Source: Cellulophaga algicola DSM 14237 (GTDB lineage: Bacteria > Bacteroidota > Bacteroidia > Flavobacteriales > Flavobacteriaceae). Taken from it: DNA of 64,000 nucleotides. Shown piece by piece: positions 17,284-25,225 of this stretch; positions within the stretch are counted from its first letter, which is position 1; each line of letters begins with the position of its first letter. The notes under the pieces are model-generated. The model worked only from the letters and a program-made list of their open reading frames with translations. It was not told where the DNA came from and did not search any database. The stretch covers positions 2,790,001 through 2,854,000 of the forward strand of contig NC_014934.1 of assembly GCF_000186265.1 (NCBI RefSeq). The letters run 5' to 3'. Position numbers and translations under genes: made by a program.

Positions 17284-18675
17284 ATGGAGAACAGTGTTCC
17301 AGATATTGTATTGTTTTTAGGTAGGTTTCATCCGCTTGTAGTGCATTTGCCTATTGGCTTTTTGTTTTTCGCCTTTTTTTTAGAAGTCTTTAGTCGGTGG
17401 AAAAAGAACCCTGTACTTACTTCGGGGATTCCTTTAGCCTTGTTTTTAGGAGCACTTAGTGGCACCGTGGCCTGTATTTTGGGGTATATGTTGTCTTTAA
17501 GTGGCGATTATGAAGAGGGTGCTCTAGATACCCACTTTTGGTTTGGTATGGCTACTACGGCCATTGCATTTTTAGCTTGGTTTATCAGAATTGAAAAAAT
17601 TAAGATAGCAAGCTTAAACAAGCTTCAACCTAATATAGCGGCACTCACATTGCTAGTTATTCTTTTAAGTGTTACGGGGCATTATGGCGGTAACCTTACC
17701 CACGGTAGTGATTATTTGGTGAAATATATGCCTTTTGGTGGCGATGAGAAAAAAGAACTTGTTGCGGTAACTAAGGTAGAAGACGCTGAGGTTTTTGGCC
17801 ATCTTGTGGAGCCTATTTTACAAAATAAATGTGCTAGCTGTCATAATTCTAGTAAGAAAAAGGGTGGACTCTCCATTGCAGACAGCGTGTCAATTTTAGC
17901 TGGGGGTAAAAACGGAGAAATACTAATTCCTGGTAATGCCACTAATTCTGAAATACTTAAAAGAGTATTGTTAGATCCGCATGATGATAATTTTATGCCT
18001 CCTGAAGGTAAAACGCCATTAACGGAAGCGGAAATAGCAATTTTGACGTATTGGATAGAAAATGCTAAAGCGGGTTTCAGTACCAAAGTAGCCACAGTAG
18101 AGACCAATGAAACGATTACGGGAATAGCAAGTACAATGTTGGGCTTGACTAGCACTTCTTCTGAAGGTGGTGAAATAGAAATACCTAAAGTAGCTTTAGT
18201 GGCTGATGATGCCATAATTGGGTTGCAAGCAGAAGGGTTTAGACTTAGAGAACTCGCATTTGAATCTGGTTTATATGAAGCTGTATTAGCGCCAAATTCT
18301 AATGCAAATGGCACATCAAAGCGTATGTCTGAAAAATTAGAAAAATTACTTTCGATAAAAGAAAACATCCTTTGGTTATCTTTAGAAGACAATCAGATAG
18401 GAGATGAACATATAGCCTTGATTGCTCAATTTCCAAATATTCAAAAACTGAAATTAAATAATAATCCATTGTCTGATGATGCGGTAACACGACTGATAAA
18501 ATTAGAGAATTTGACTAGTGTTAATTTATTTGGAACCAAAATATCTTCTAAGAGTATCCCTGCTTTTTCTGAAATGAAGAATCTTAAATATGCCTATGTT
18601 TGGAAAACAAATATTAAAAAAGAGGACCTGGAGAACCAATCAATAGATGATTTTCCTAAGATTATAATTGAGTAA
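17284..18675 (+). CDS. DUF2231 membrane protein with cytochrome c and leucine-rich-repeat domains
   Basis: 463 residues in three parts. Residues about 8-135 are four membrane helices of the DUF2231 type, starting with 'GRFHPLVVHLPIGFLFFAFF', whose histidines are typical. Residues about 168-262 are a planctomycete-type cytochrome c domain with C183-AS-C186-H187 and probable axial Met238 in NFMPPEGKTPLTEAE. Residues about 320-455 are leucine-rich, ribonuclease-inhibitor-like repeats (LWLSLEDNQIGDEHI, LKLNNNPLSDDAV, VNLFGTKISSKSI). It would anchor a heme domain outside the inner membrane and is a candidate link from the upstream exported proteins to the respiratory chain. That role is inference. 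Confidence 0.8.
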   Translation: MENSVPDIVLFLGRFHPLVVHLPIGFLFFAFFLEVFSRWKKNPVLTSGIPLALFLGALSGTVACILGYMLSLSGDYEEGALDTHFWFGMATTAIAFLAWFIRIEKIKIASLNKLQPNIAALTLLVILLSVTGHYGGNLTHGSDYLVKYMPFGGDEKKELVAVTKVEDAEVFGHLVEPILQNKCASCHNSSKKKGGLSIADSVSILAGGKNGEILIPGNATNSEILKRVLLDPHDDNFMPPEGKTPLTEAEIAILTYWIENAKAGFSTKVATVETNETITGIASTMLGLTSTSSEGGEIEIPKVALVADDAIIGLQAEGFRLRELAFESGLYEAVLAPNSNANGTSKRMSEKLEKLLSIKENILWLSLEDNQIGDEHIALIAQFPNIQKLKLNNNPLSDDAVTRLIKLENLTSVNLFGTKISSKSIPAFSEMKNLKYAYVWKTNIKKEDLENQSIDDFPKIIIE

Positions 18676-18700
18676 ACTTTTATAGAAAGTAGTGAAGCCC

Positions 18701-20191
18701 ATGAAGAAAGGTATTATATTCAGTAGTATTATCGCATTAATCGCCATCAGTTGTACCTCACAAAAAACGATGGTTGATACAGAAATTAGTACGGAGAAAT
18801 ATACCGCGGATTGGGAATCTTTGCAGCAGTATGAAGTTCCGGAATGGTATAAAGATTTAAAATTCGGAATTTATTTTCACTGGGGCCCTTATTCCGTTCC
18901 TGCGTATGAAAATGAATGGTACTCTCGTTGGATGTATGTTGATGGGCATCTTATCAACAAACATCACAAAGAAACGTATGGGGCACTAGATACTTTTGGG
19001 TATAAAGATTTTATTCCGATGTTCAAAGCAGAAAAATTTGATGCTGAGGTTTGGGCAGATTTGTTTGTAAAGGCGGGGGCACAGTTTGCAGGTCCAATTG
19101 CCGAACATGCCGATGGTTTTGCCATGTGGGATAGTAAAATAACCCAATGGGACGCCAAAGATATGGGGCCAAAAATAGATGTCGTTGGTGCCATGGAAAA
19201 GGCAATAAAATCTCGCGGACTTAAATTTATCACCACGTATCATCGGCATTGGTTATATGCATGGTACCCAACATGGGATGAAAATACAGATGCATCAAAT
19301 CCACTTTACGAAGGGCTATATGGTCCAAAAGTACCAGAAGGTACTTTTGTGATGGCTAATAAACCCACAAATCCATTGCCAGATGCGGCGTTCAATCAAG
19401 AATGGTTAGATAGGCTTACTGAATTGACAACTAAATATGATCCAGATATTGTATGGTTTTACAATAAAATGGATATCATAGGAGAAAAATATAGAAAGCA
19501 ATTTTTAGCAGATTTTTACAATCGCGGTCTTGAGAAAGGAAAAGAAGTTGTGGTTACGTACAAATTTGAAGATTTGGCGGTAGGTTCTGCAGTTTTAGAT
19601 CTAGAGCGTTCTAGGATGAGCGAAAAAAAAGAGTTTACTTGGCTTACAGATGATTCTATTGACTGGAAAGCGTGGAGCAATATTCAAAACCCAGAATACA
19701 AATCTACCAACAGACTTATAGATTTTTTAGTAGATGTGGTCAGTAAAAATGGGGCAGTGCTATTGAATATAACCCCTACGGCGGGGGGAGAAATACCTAA
19801 TCAAGTACAAGAACGCTTGTTGCAAATGGGAGATTGGTTAGCCATAAATGGCGAAGCTATTTACGGAACTAGGCCATGGAAAATTTATGGAGAAGGCCCT
19901 GCAGAAGTTGTAGAAGGGCATTTAAGTGAGCACAAAAATCCAGATAATACAGCAGACGATATTCGGTTTACTACTAAGGGTGACATTCTCTACGCAACGG
20001 TTCTAGATTGGCCGCAAGAAGAAATACATATAAGGGCTATGGGTAAACAGCACCGTAAAATAAAAAGTATCCAACTCTTAGGGAATCCTGAAAAAATCTC
20101 TTGGGAGCAACATGCTACCGAACTAATTATTCAACCTTCCGATGCTAAAATTGGTGATTACGCATTTACCTATAAGATTAAGTTTTACTAA
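18701..20191 (+). CDS. GH29-like lipoprotein lacking the catalytic nucleophile
   Basis: 496-residue GH29 (alpha-L-fucosidase) homologue with lipobox AISC (Cys18). The fold is clear: 'KFGIYFHWGPYSVPAYENEWYS' (54-75), 'DFIPMFKAEKFDAEVWADL', 'MGPKIDVVG', then 'VDVVSKNGAVLLNITPTAGGEIP'. The active site is altered. Where the four other GH29 proteins here have PD-x-x-[WY]-x-D, this one reads PDIVWFY, placing Tyr254 (codon TAC, 19460-19462) at the nucleophile Asp. The fucose-binding HHD motif reads H136-A137-D138. It may be a binding or sensing protein, or an enzyme with changed chemistry. I start at ATG 18701; a GTG at 18692 is an upstream alternative. Last gene of the redox operon, 25 bases after its neighbour. 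Confidence 0.85.
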   Translation: MKKGIIFSSIIALIAISCTSQKTMVDTEISTEKYTADWESLQQYEVPEWYKDLKFGIYFHWGPYSVPAYENEWYSRWMYVDGHLINKHHKETYGALDTFGYKDFIPMFKAEKFDAEVWADLFVKAGAQFAGPIAEHADGFAMWDSKITQWDAKDMGPKIDVVGAMEKAIKSRGLKFITTYHRHWLYAWYPTWDENTDASNPLYEGLYGPKVPEGTFVMANKPTNPLPDAAFNQEWLDRLTELTTKYDPDIVWFYNKMDIIGEKYRKQFLADFYNRGLEKGKEVVVTYKFEDLAVGSAVLDLERSRMSEKKEFTWLTDDSIDWKAWSNIQNPEYKSTNRLIDFLVDVVSKNGAVLLNITPTAGGEIPNQVQERLLQMGDWLAINGEAIYGTRPWKIYGEGPAEVVEGHLSEHKNPDNTADDIRFTTKGDILYATVLDWPQEEIHIRAMGKQHRKIKSIQLLGNPEKISWEQHATELIIQPSDAKIGDYAFTYKIKFY

Positions 20192-20197
20192 TACCTT

Positions 20198-23100
20198 TTA
20201 TTTCATTTGCAGTAATCGCAGTTCTTGATTATTTATTGCGGTTAAAATACCTACCGTATTTCCAATTCTTATTTTTTGGATATCTTTTACATTGTCGGGT
20301 AATAAAATGCCACTCTCTAGATGGTTAACAGGCTTGTAATCTCCATTTGTTTTTCCTAGAAATAACAGCCCAATTGATGCATCTGCTCTTGTGGTTTCTA
20401 CTTCAACCTCAAATTTATTTCCTGCGATTAAAATATCAAGGATAGTATCATTATTAAAATCATCTATGACAATGCCATTGATAACTGAAAATTGAGCTTC
20501 CATGGGTAATTTTTTAATTTTGAAAACTCCATTATCATTCGTTAAAATAATACTTTCAAACATTTGAGCTTCATACATTAAAGCCTTAGATACATTCGGG
20601 ATTATGTCTTTTATAGCTGCTTTAGCAAACTCTTGATAGGTTTTAAATTTTTGTCCAATTTGCGGCAACTGTTCCGAAGCACATTGTTTGCCACGTACAG
20701 GTACCTGCCTGTTTTTGTAATGCTGCGTTAGAAATATATCATTAGTGCCATTGGCATCAAAATCATCAGCATAAATTATGAATGGTGATTTTTTAGTAGC
20801 TTTAAACTTATAATTTAGGCCAAGATTACCTAGTACAAAATCTATATCGCCATCTTTATCTATATCTTTGGCTACAATTTTATTCCACCAACCAACGGTA
20901 TGTTCTAATTGTAATCTAGAAGTTATATTTACAAATTTATCGCCCTCCTTTTTAAATATTGAAATTGGCATCCATTCGCCAACAAGCACCAATTCTTTTA
21001 TCTCATCGTTGTCAATATCGACCCAAACGGCGGAAGTTACCATTCCTATAGTGGCTAATTCTGGGGCCAATGTTTTAGTGACATCTGTAAAGATACCATT
21101 GGTGTTTTTTAGTAAATAGCTTTTTGGTGCACTTGGATATTTATTAGGCACGAGTCTGCCACCCACAAACAAATCTAAATCACCATCGCTATCAAAATCA
21201 TGTGAAATTACACAAGAACCACTATCAGAATTAGAAGGTAAATTGGGAGATAATTTATAGTTGCCGTCGCCTATATTTAAATACAACCTATCTTTATAAG
21301 TAGGGTTACTTGCATTAAATTCATTGCCACCACTTACCACGTATAAATCAAGATCACCATCAGAGTCAGCATCAAAAAAGTGGGCACCCACATCTTCAGA
21401 ATTCTTTGCGTCATTAAAAATTTTAGTATTTAATTTTTCAAACCTATTAGTAGTTAATTGTGTATAAATAGCACCAGATTGTCCTGAGGCACCGCCAACG
21501 TAAAAATCATCTAAACCATCATTGTTAATATCTGCAATGGCTAAACAAGGACCATTTTGTGATAATTTATGGGGTAATAGTAGCTGCGATTTAAAATCAT
21601 CAAAGATGTTTTCTTCATGTTTATAATTAGCTTTTATATGTGTAGTTATGTCTTTGAAAATAGGGTTGGTTATTTTTACGTTTTTTTCAATTGTAATTGC
21701 AGACTTATAATTAATTGTCACTTGTTGGTTGGCCTTTACATTGGTAAGAGTACTATATTTGCCATCAGCCCATGCTACTTCAAGACTACTAATATTACTA
21801 TCTTTGCCAAGTCCAAAATGTGTAATTGGTTCTACAGAAGATAAATAACCTCTTACCGTTTTAAACTCATAAAACTGTTTCTTATTATTGTGTCTAATGG
21901 TTATTTTGGCACCTAAACCTGTGGTATTGTTCTTTGGTCCTTCTAATTTTATTTTTATATAATTATTGCCAATTTTTTCTGCATTATTTTGATAGATGAA
22001 TGCTGGGTCGTCAATATTATTTACAATCAGATCTAAATCACCATCATTATCTAGATCTGCAACAGCAGCACCATTAGAGAAGCTAGGGATTTGCATACCC
22101 CAATCTTCTGTTTTTTTAGTAAAGGTGAGATCTCCATTATTTTTGTAGCTGTAATTAGAAATTTTGTTTTCTTTGAATAGATTAATAATATATTGCGCAT
22201 TCTCTTCATTTGTGCTTGTTCTAGCTGTTGCGCTTCGCATATAGGCTGAAAATTTCGCATTTGCATCTTTATCCCAAATATCACGTTTAAAGCCATTGGT
22301 GATGTATAAATCTCTGTACCCATCATTGTCAAAATCACTTCCTAAACATGACCAACTCCAGTCTGTTTTCGAGATTCCAGAATATTGAGCAATATCACTG
22401 TAAATTCCGTTACCACGATTTAACTGTAGTTGATTGTGCATGTATTGGTAATGAAAACCATTGTTGGTCAAATCTTTAAACAGTTTAATGTTCATAGAAG
22501 CCATTGTGGTTTTAGAGCGTTCATAATCCTCAGGAAGCATTTCTAATTGTATGATATCTTCAAAACCATCATTGTTAAAGTCAACGACATCTATACCCAT
22601 AGCATAAAATGGGATGTGATTAAATCGTTTTTCTATTTGATCTTCAAAAGTTTTGTTTTTTTGGTTGATGTATAAATAATCACGTTCTAAGTAATCATTA
22701 GCAACCATGATATCCGTATAACCATCACTATTAAAATCTGCTGTGGCTAAACCTAAACCATACCCATAATTATTTTTTATTCCAGAAGTTTTGCCAAGCT
22801 CTTTAAACGTGCCGTTTTCATTTATAAATAGTTTATCTCGGAACATATCTTCTTCTTTTGCCTTGCCTTGTAATACTTGTTCATAGCCCATAAAAAATTT
22901 ATTAGGTCTATTGGTTAAATATAGATCTAGATCATTATCATTATCTAAATCAAAAAAAGAGGCCATTAAAGAATAGCCAGAATCATCTAGACCATATTTT
23001 TTGGCCTCTTCTTTAAATGTAGAATCACCTTGATTAATATACAGTAAATTTTTTCTGTCATTTTCAGTATCAATATGACCGCCTCGGCAGATGTAAATAT

Positions 23101-23512
23101 CTTGTAATCCGTCTCCATTAATATCGGCCATGACAACACCATTATGCCAGCCTTTACCACCAGCTACATTTGCTTTATTTGTAATATCTTCAAAAACAAG
23201 ATTTCCTTTATTTAGATACAATTTATTGGGCACCTCATTGCCTACAAAATAAATATCAGATAAGCCATCATTATTAATATCACCAATAGCAACTCCTGCA
23301 CCATTGTATACATAGTTAAAAACAGCAAAGAAGTTATTGAAGTTTTCCTCTATGTGATTATTGAAAGTGATGTTTGTTTGTTTTTGGTCTATCAGCGTAA
23401 ATAATTTACCCTTTTCTTCTGGAGTGTTATTCGGTTCTTTTTTTTCTTTTTTTGAATTAGTACAACTAAGTAAAAGACAGCAAACAGTTATTATTTTAAG
23501 TAAAGATTTCAT
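20198..23512 (-). CDS. FG-GAP/VCBS-repeat and ASPIC/UnbV surface lipoprotein
   Basis: 1104 residues with lipobox LLSC (Cys17). Many FG-GAP/VCBS repeats with Ca-binding loops of type DxNxDGxxD (e.g. DINNDGLSDIYFVG, DFNSDGYTDIMVAND) make up two beta-propellers, with an ASPIC/UnbV domain between them (about residues 545-630, TGLGAKITIRHNNKKQFYEF). Such proteins often sit beside SusC/SusD pairs and are thought to be surface glycan-binding or adhesive components; no enzymatic role is established. It follows SusD in the same direction, but a hairpin terminator (23601-23640) lies between them. It is homologous to the protein at the right edge of the window. It converges on the GH29-like gene, with only 6 bases between the two stops. 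Confidence 0.85.
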   Translation of the reverse strand: MKSLLKIITVCCLLLSCTNSKKEKKEPNNTPEEKGKLFTLIDQKQTNITFNNHIEENFNNFFAVFNYVYNGAGVAIGDINNDGLSDIYFVGNEVPNKLYLNKGNLVFEDITNKANVAGGKGWHNGVVMADINGDGLQDIYICRGGHIDTENDRKNLLYINQGDSTFKEEAKKYGLDDSGYSLMASFFDLDNDNDLDLYLTNRPNKFFMGYEQVLQGKAKEEDMFRDKLFINENGTFKELGKTSGIKNNYGYGLGLATADFNSDGYTDIMVANDYLERDYLYINQKNKTFEDQIEKRFNHIPFYAMGIDVVDFNNDGFEDIIQLEMLPEDYERSKTTMASMNIKLFKDLTNNGFHYQYMHNQLQLNRGNGIYSDIAQYSGISKTDWSWSCLGSDFDNDGYRDLYITNGFKRDIWDKDANAKFSAYMRSATARTSTNEENAQYIINLFKENKISNYSYKNNGDLTFTKKTEDWGMQIPSFSNGAAVADLDNDGDLDLIVNNIDDPAFIYQNNAEKIGNNYIKIKLEGPKNNTTGLGAKITIRHNNKKQFYEFKTVRGYLSSVEPITHFGLGKDSNISSLEVAWADGKYSTLTNVKANQQVTINYKSAITIEKNVKITNPIFKDITTHIKANYKHEENIFDDFKSQLLLPHKLSQNGPCLAIADINNDGLDDFYVGGASGQSGAIYTQLTTNRFEKLNTKIFNDAKNSEDVGAHFFDADSDGDLDLYVVSGGNEFNASNPTYKDRLYLNIGDGNYKLSPNLPSNSDSGSCVISHDFDSDGDLDLFVGGRLVPNKYPSAPKSYLLKNTNGIFTDVTKTLAPELATIGMVTSAVWVDIDNDEIKELVLVGEWMPISIFKKEGDKFVNITSRLQLEHTVGWWNKIVAKDIDKDGDIDFVLGNLGLNYKFKATKKSPFIIYADDFDANGTNDIFLTQHYKNRQVPVRGKQCASEQLPQIGQKFKTYQEFAKAAIKDIIPNVSKALMYEAQMFESIILTNDNGVFKIKKLPMEAQFSVINGIVIDDFNNDTILDILIAGNKFEVEVETTRADASIGLLFLGKTNGDYKPVNHLESGILLPDNVKDIQKIRIGNTVGILTAINNQELRLLQMK

Positions 23513-23600
23513 ATGATGAAGAATAATATAAGTACGTAAGATTTTTTGCTCGTATTTAGTTAGGACTCTAGAACCAAAGGGGCCTGTCTATAGTACAATT

Positions 23601-23640
23601 TAAAAAGGCTTATTTGTTTTTTACCAAATAAGCCCTTTTA
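23601..23640 (-). terminator. Terminator/attenuator after SusD
   Basis: 16-base arms (23601-23616 and 23625-23640, one mismatch, core GGCTTATTTG) with an 8-base loop. On the minus strand a TTTTTAAATT tail follows. Placed just after the SusD stop and before the FG-GAP gene, it would reduce read-through and keep SusC/SusD more abundant than the FG-GAP protein. Confidence 0.75.
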
Positions 23641-23658
23641 AATTAATTCAAAATACTC

Positions 23659-25209
23659 TTAATATCCCTCGTTTTGGATGAGGTTAGGATTTATATCCAA
23701 TTCAGATTGTGGTATTGGCCATCTAATTTCATAGTCTTGAAATTCAGGTCCTGGATCACCAGCATTAGGTCCTCCTTGTGTTATTCCAGAGATTGCTTCT
23801 TTATACACACCAAATCGTGTTAAGTCATTACGCCTCCATCCTTCAAAGCATAATTCTTTTCTTCGTTCTGAAAGGAGTTCTGAGGCGTTATCTGCCTGAT
23901 TTGAAAGAATCATATTGGGCAAGGCCGTTTCACTCATTCTAGCCCTAGCTCTTAACCTATTGATGGTCATATCTAAATCTGCTTGAGTTAATGTTCCTTG
24001 ACCATTTCTTGCTTCTGCATACATTAATAATACGTCTGCGTAGCGAATGTAAGGATTATCAAAAGGAGTATCATTAGGATAGTTGTTAGGCTTTTCAGCA
24101 TGCCATTTCCAGCCTCTCCAATTGTTTTTATTTACGGTATGTGTCGTAATATCTGTAGCGCCTTCTTCAGGAGTAGATTCATTTGCTTGATGTTTTGCCA
24201 CATTATTAAATAATCTTGCGTCTTCTCTATCATAAGATTCTTCGTGGCTATGATTTATATAGACTGTTCCCCAGCCACCGCCATTGGTTACTTGTCCATT
24301 AGGGCCATAAAAAGTACTTAAGATACCACCTTCATTTAAAGAAGGTCCGTCCATGCTAATAGCGTAAACCATTTCATTACTTTGTTCATGATTTAAATCA
24401 AAAACATCTTTATAATTGTCTAGTAAATCATAAGTACCACTATCCATAACTTGCTTAAGTACTGTTTCGGTATTTGCAAACTTATCTGTTTGGTTAAGAG
24501 GGAAACCTGTCATTTGAAGGTATAATTTTCCTAACAATGCCAGAGCAGCTCCTTTTGTAGCTCTTCCTCCGCCTTGTTCATCTGGTAAGATTGCTGCAGC
24601 TTCTTGTAAATCTTTGATCATAAAATCATAGACTGCCTCAGGTGTGGCTTGAGAAACTTCTAAAGCGTCTAAATCTTTTGTCTCACTAGTCATTAGAGGG
24701 ATGTTTTCCCAAGTAGATACTAAAGAAAAATTAACCATTGTTCTAAGGTATTTAGCTTCTGCAACAAATTTATTTTTATCCTCAGAATTAATTTGATCTT
24801 CTGTCATTGCACCAACTCTATCAATAACACTATTTATTCTATTTAGAGAGACAAATAGGTCTTCCCAAATTTTACGTATAAGTGAGTTGGAAGGGGTTAC
24901 TTGATGTAAGTAAATAAATTTACGATCTCCAGCCCAGGGTGGGGAAGTTACTTCATCTGCAGCAACTGTACCCCACTGTACAGCCCATCCTTCTTTACCT
25001 TGACCTCCAGAAGAAACTGTGTGTTGCACAGCATCATAAGCTCCAATTAAATAAGTTTCGGCTCCTTTTTTGTCAACCAACAATGCATCGGGTGTTAGGA
25101 ATTGAGTTGGTTCTTCGTTTAATATATCATCATCACATGACGCCAATGATAGCACTAAACTTGCTATGATTGATAGGTGTACTAGTTTATATTTTTTCAT
25201 TTTTTTCAT
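23659..25209 (-). CDS. SusD/RagB-family surface glycan-binding lipoprotein
   Basis: 516 residues, outer-membrane lipoprotein (lipobox LASC, Cys25) that caps the SusC channel and captures oligosaccharides. SusD features: 'ETYLIGAYDAVQ' at the start, TPR-like helices in the first half ('IWEDLFVSLNRINSVIDRV', 'NKFVAEAKYLRTMVNFSLV'), 'RYADVLLMYAEARNGQGTL' and the C-terminal 'LLSERRKELCFEGWRRNDLTRFG', both typical. It lies 16 bases after SusC. An internal ATG three codons downstream (25200) is an equally good start. The ligand is probably an agar/porphyran oligosaccharide, inferred from neighbours. Confidence 0.95.
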   Translation of the reverse strand: MKKMKKYKLVHLSIIASLVLSLASCDDDILNEEPTQFLTPDALLVDKKGAETYLIGAYDAVQHTVSSGGQGKEGWAVQWGTVAADEVTSPPWAGDRKFIYLHQVTPSNSLIRKIWEDLFVSLNRINSVIDRVGAMTEDQINSEDKNKFVAEAKYLRTMVNFSLVSTWENIPLMTSETKDLDALEVSQATPEAVYDFMIKDLQEAAAILPDEQGGGRATKGAALALLGKLYLQMTGFPLNQTDKFANTETVLKQVMDSGTYDLLDNYKDVFDLNHEQSNEMVYAISMDGPSLNEGGILSTFYGPNGQVTNGGGWGTVYINHSHEESYDREDARLFNNVAKHQANESTPEEGATDITTHTVNKNNWRGWKWHAEKPNNYPNDTPFDNPYIRYADVLLMYAEARNGQGTLTQADLDMTINRLRARARMSETALPNMILSNQADNASELLSERRKELCFEGWRRNDLTRFGVYKEAISGITQGGPNAGDPGPEFQDYEIRWPIPQSELDINPNLIQNEGY

Positions 25210-25225
25210 TTTTTTGGTTATGTTT

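Noticed and set aside
17841-18392. 183-codon minus-strand frame opposite the DUF2231 protein
   Set aside because: Its length is notable, but it is Ser/Ala-rich shadow sequence of a gene with clear heme and LRR motifs.
18964-19249. Three overlapping minus-strand frames inside the GH29-like gene
   Set aside because: Antisense shadows of a strong coding frame; compositionally unlike real proteins.
18692-20191. Counting the first GH29 as an active fucosidase
   Set aside because: Two active-site positions conserved in the other four copies are replaced (Tyr254, Ala137).
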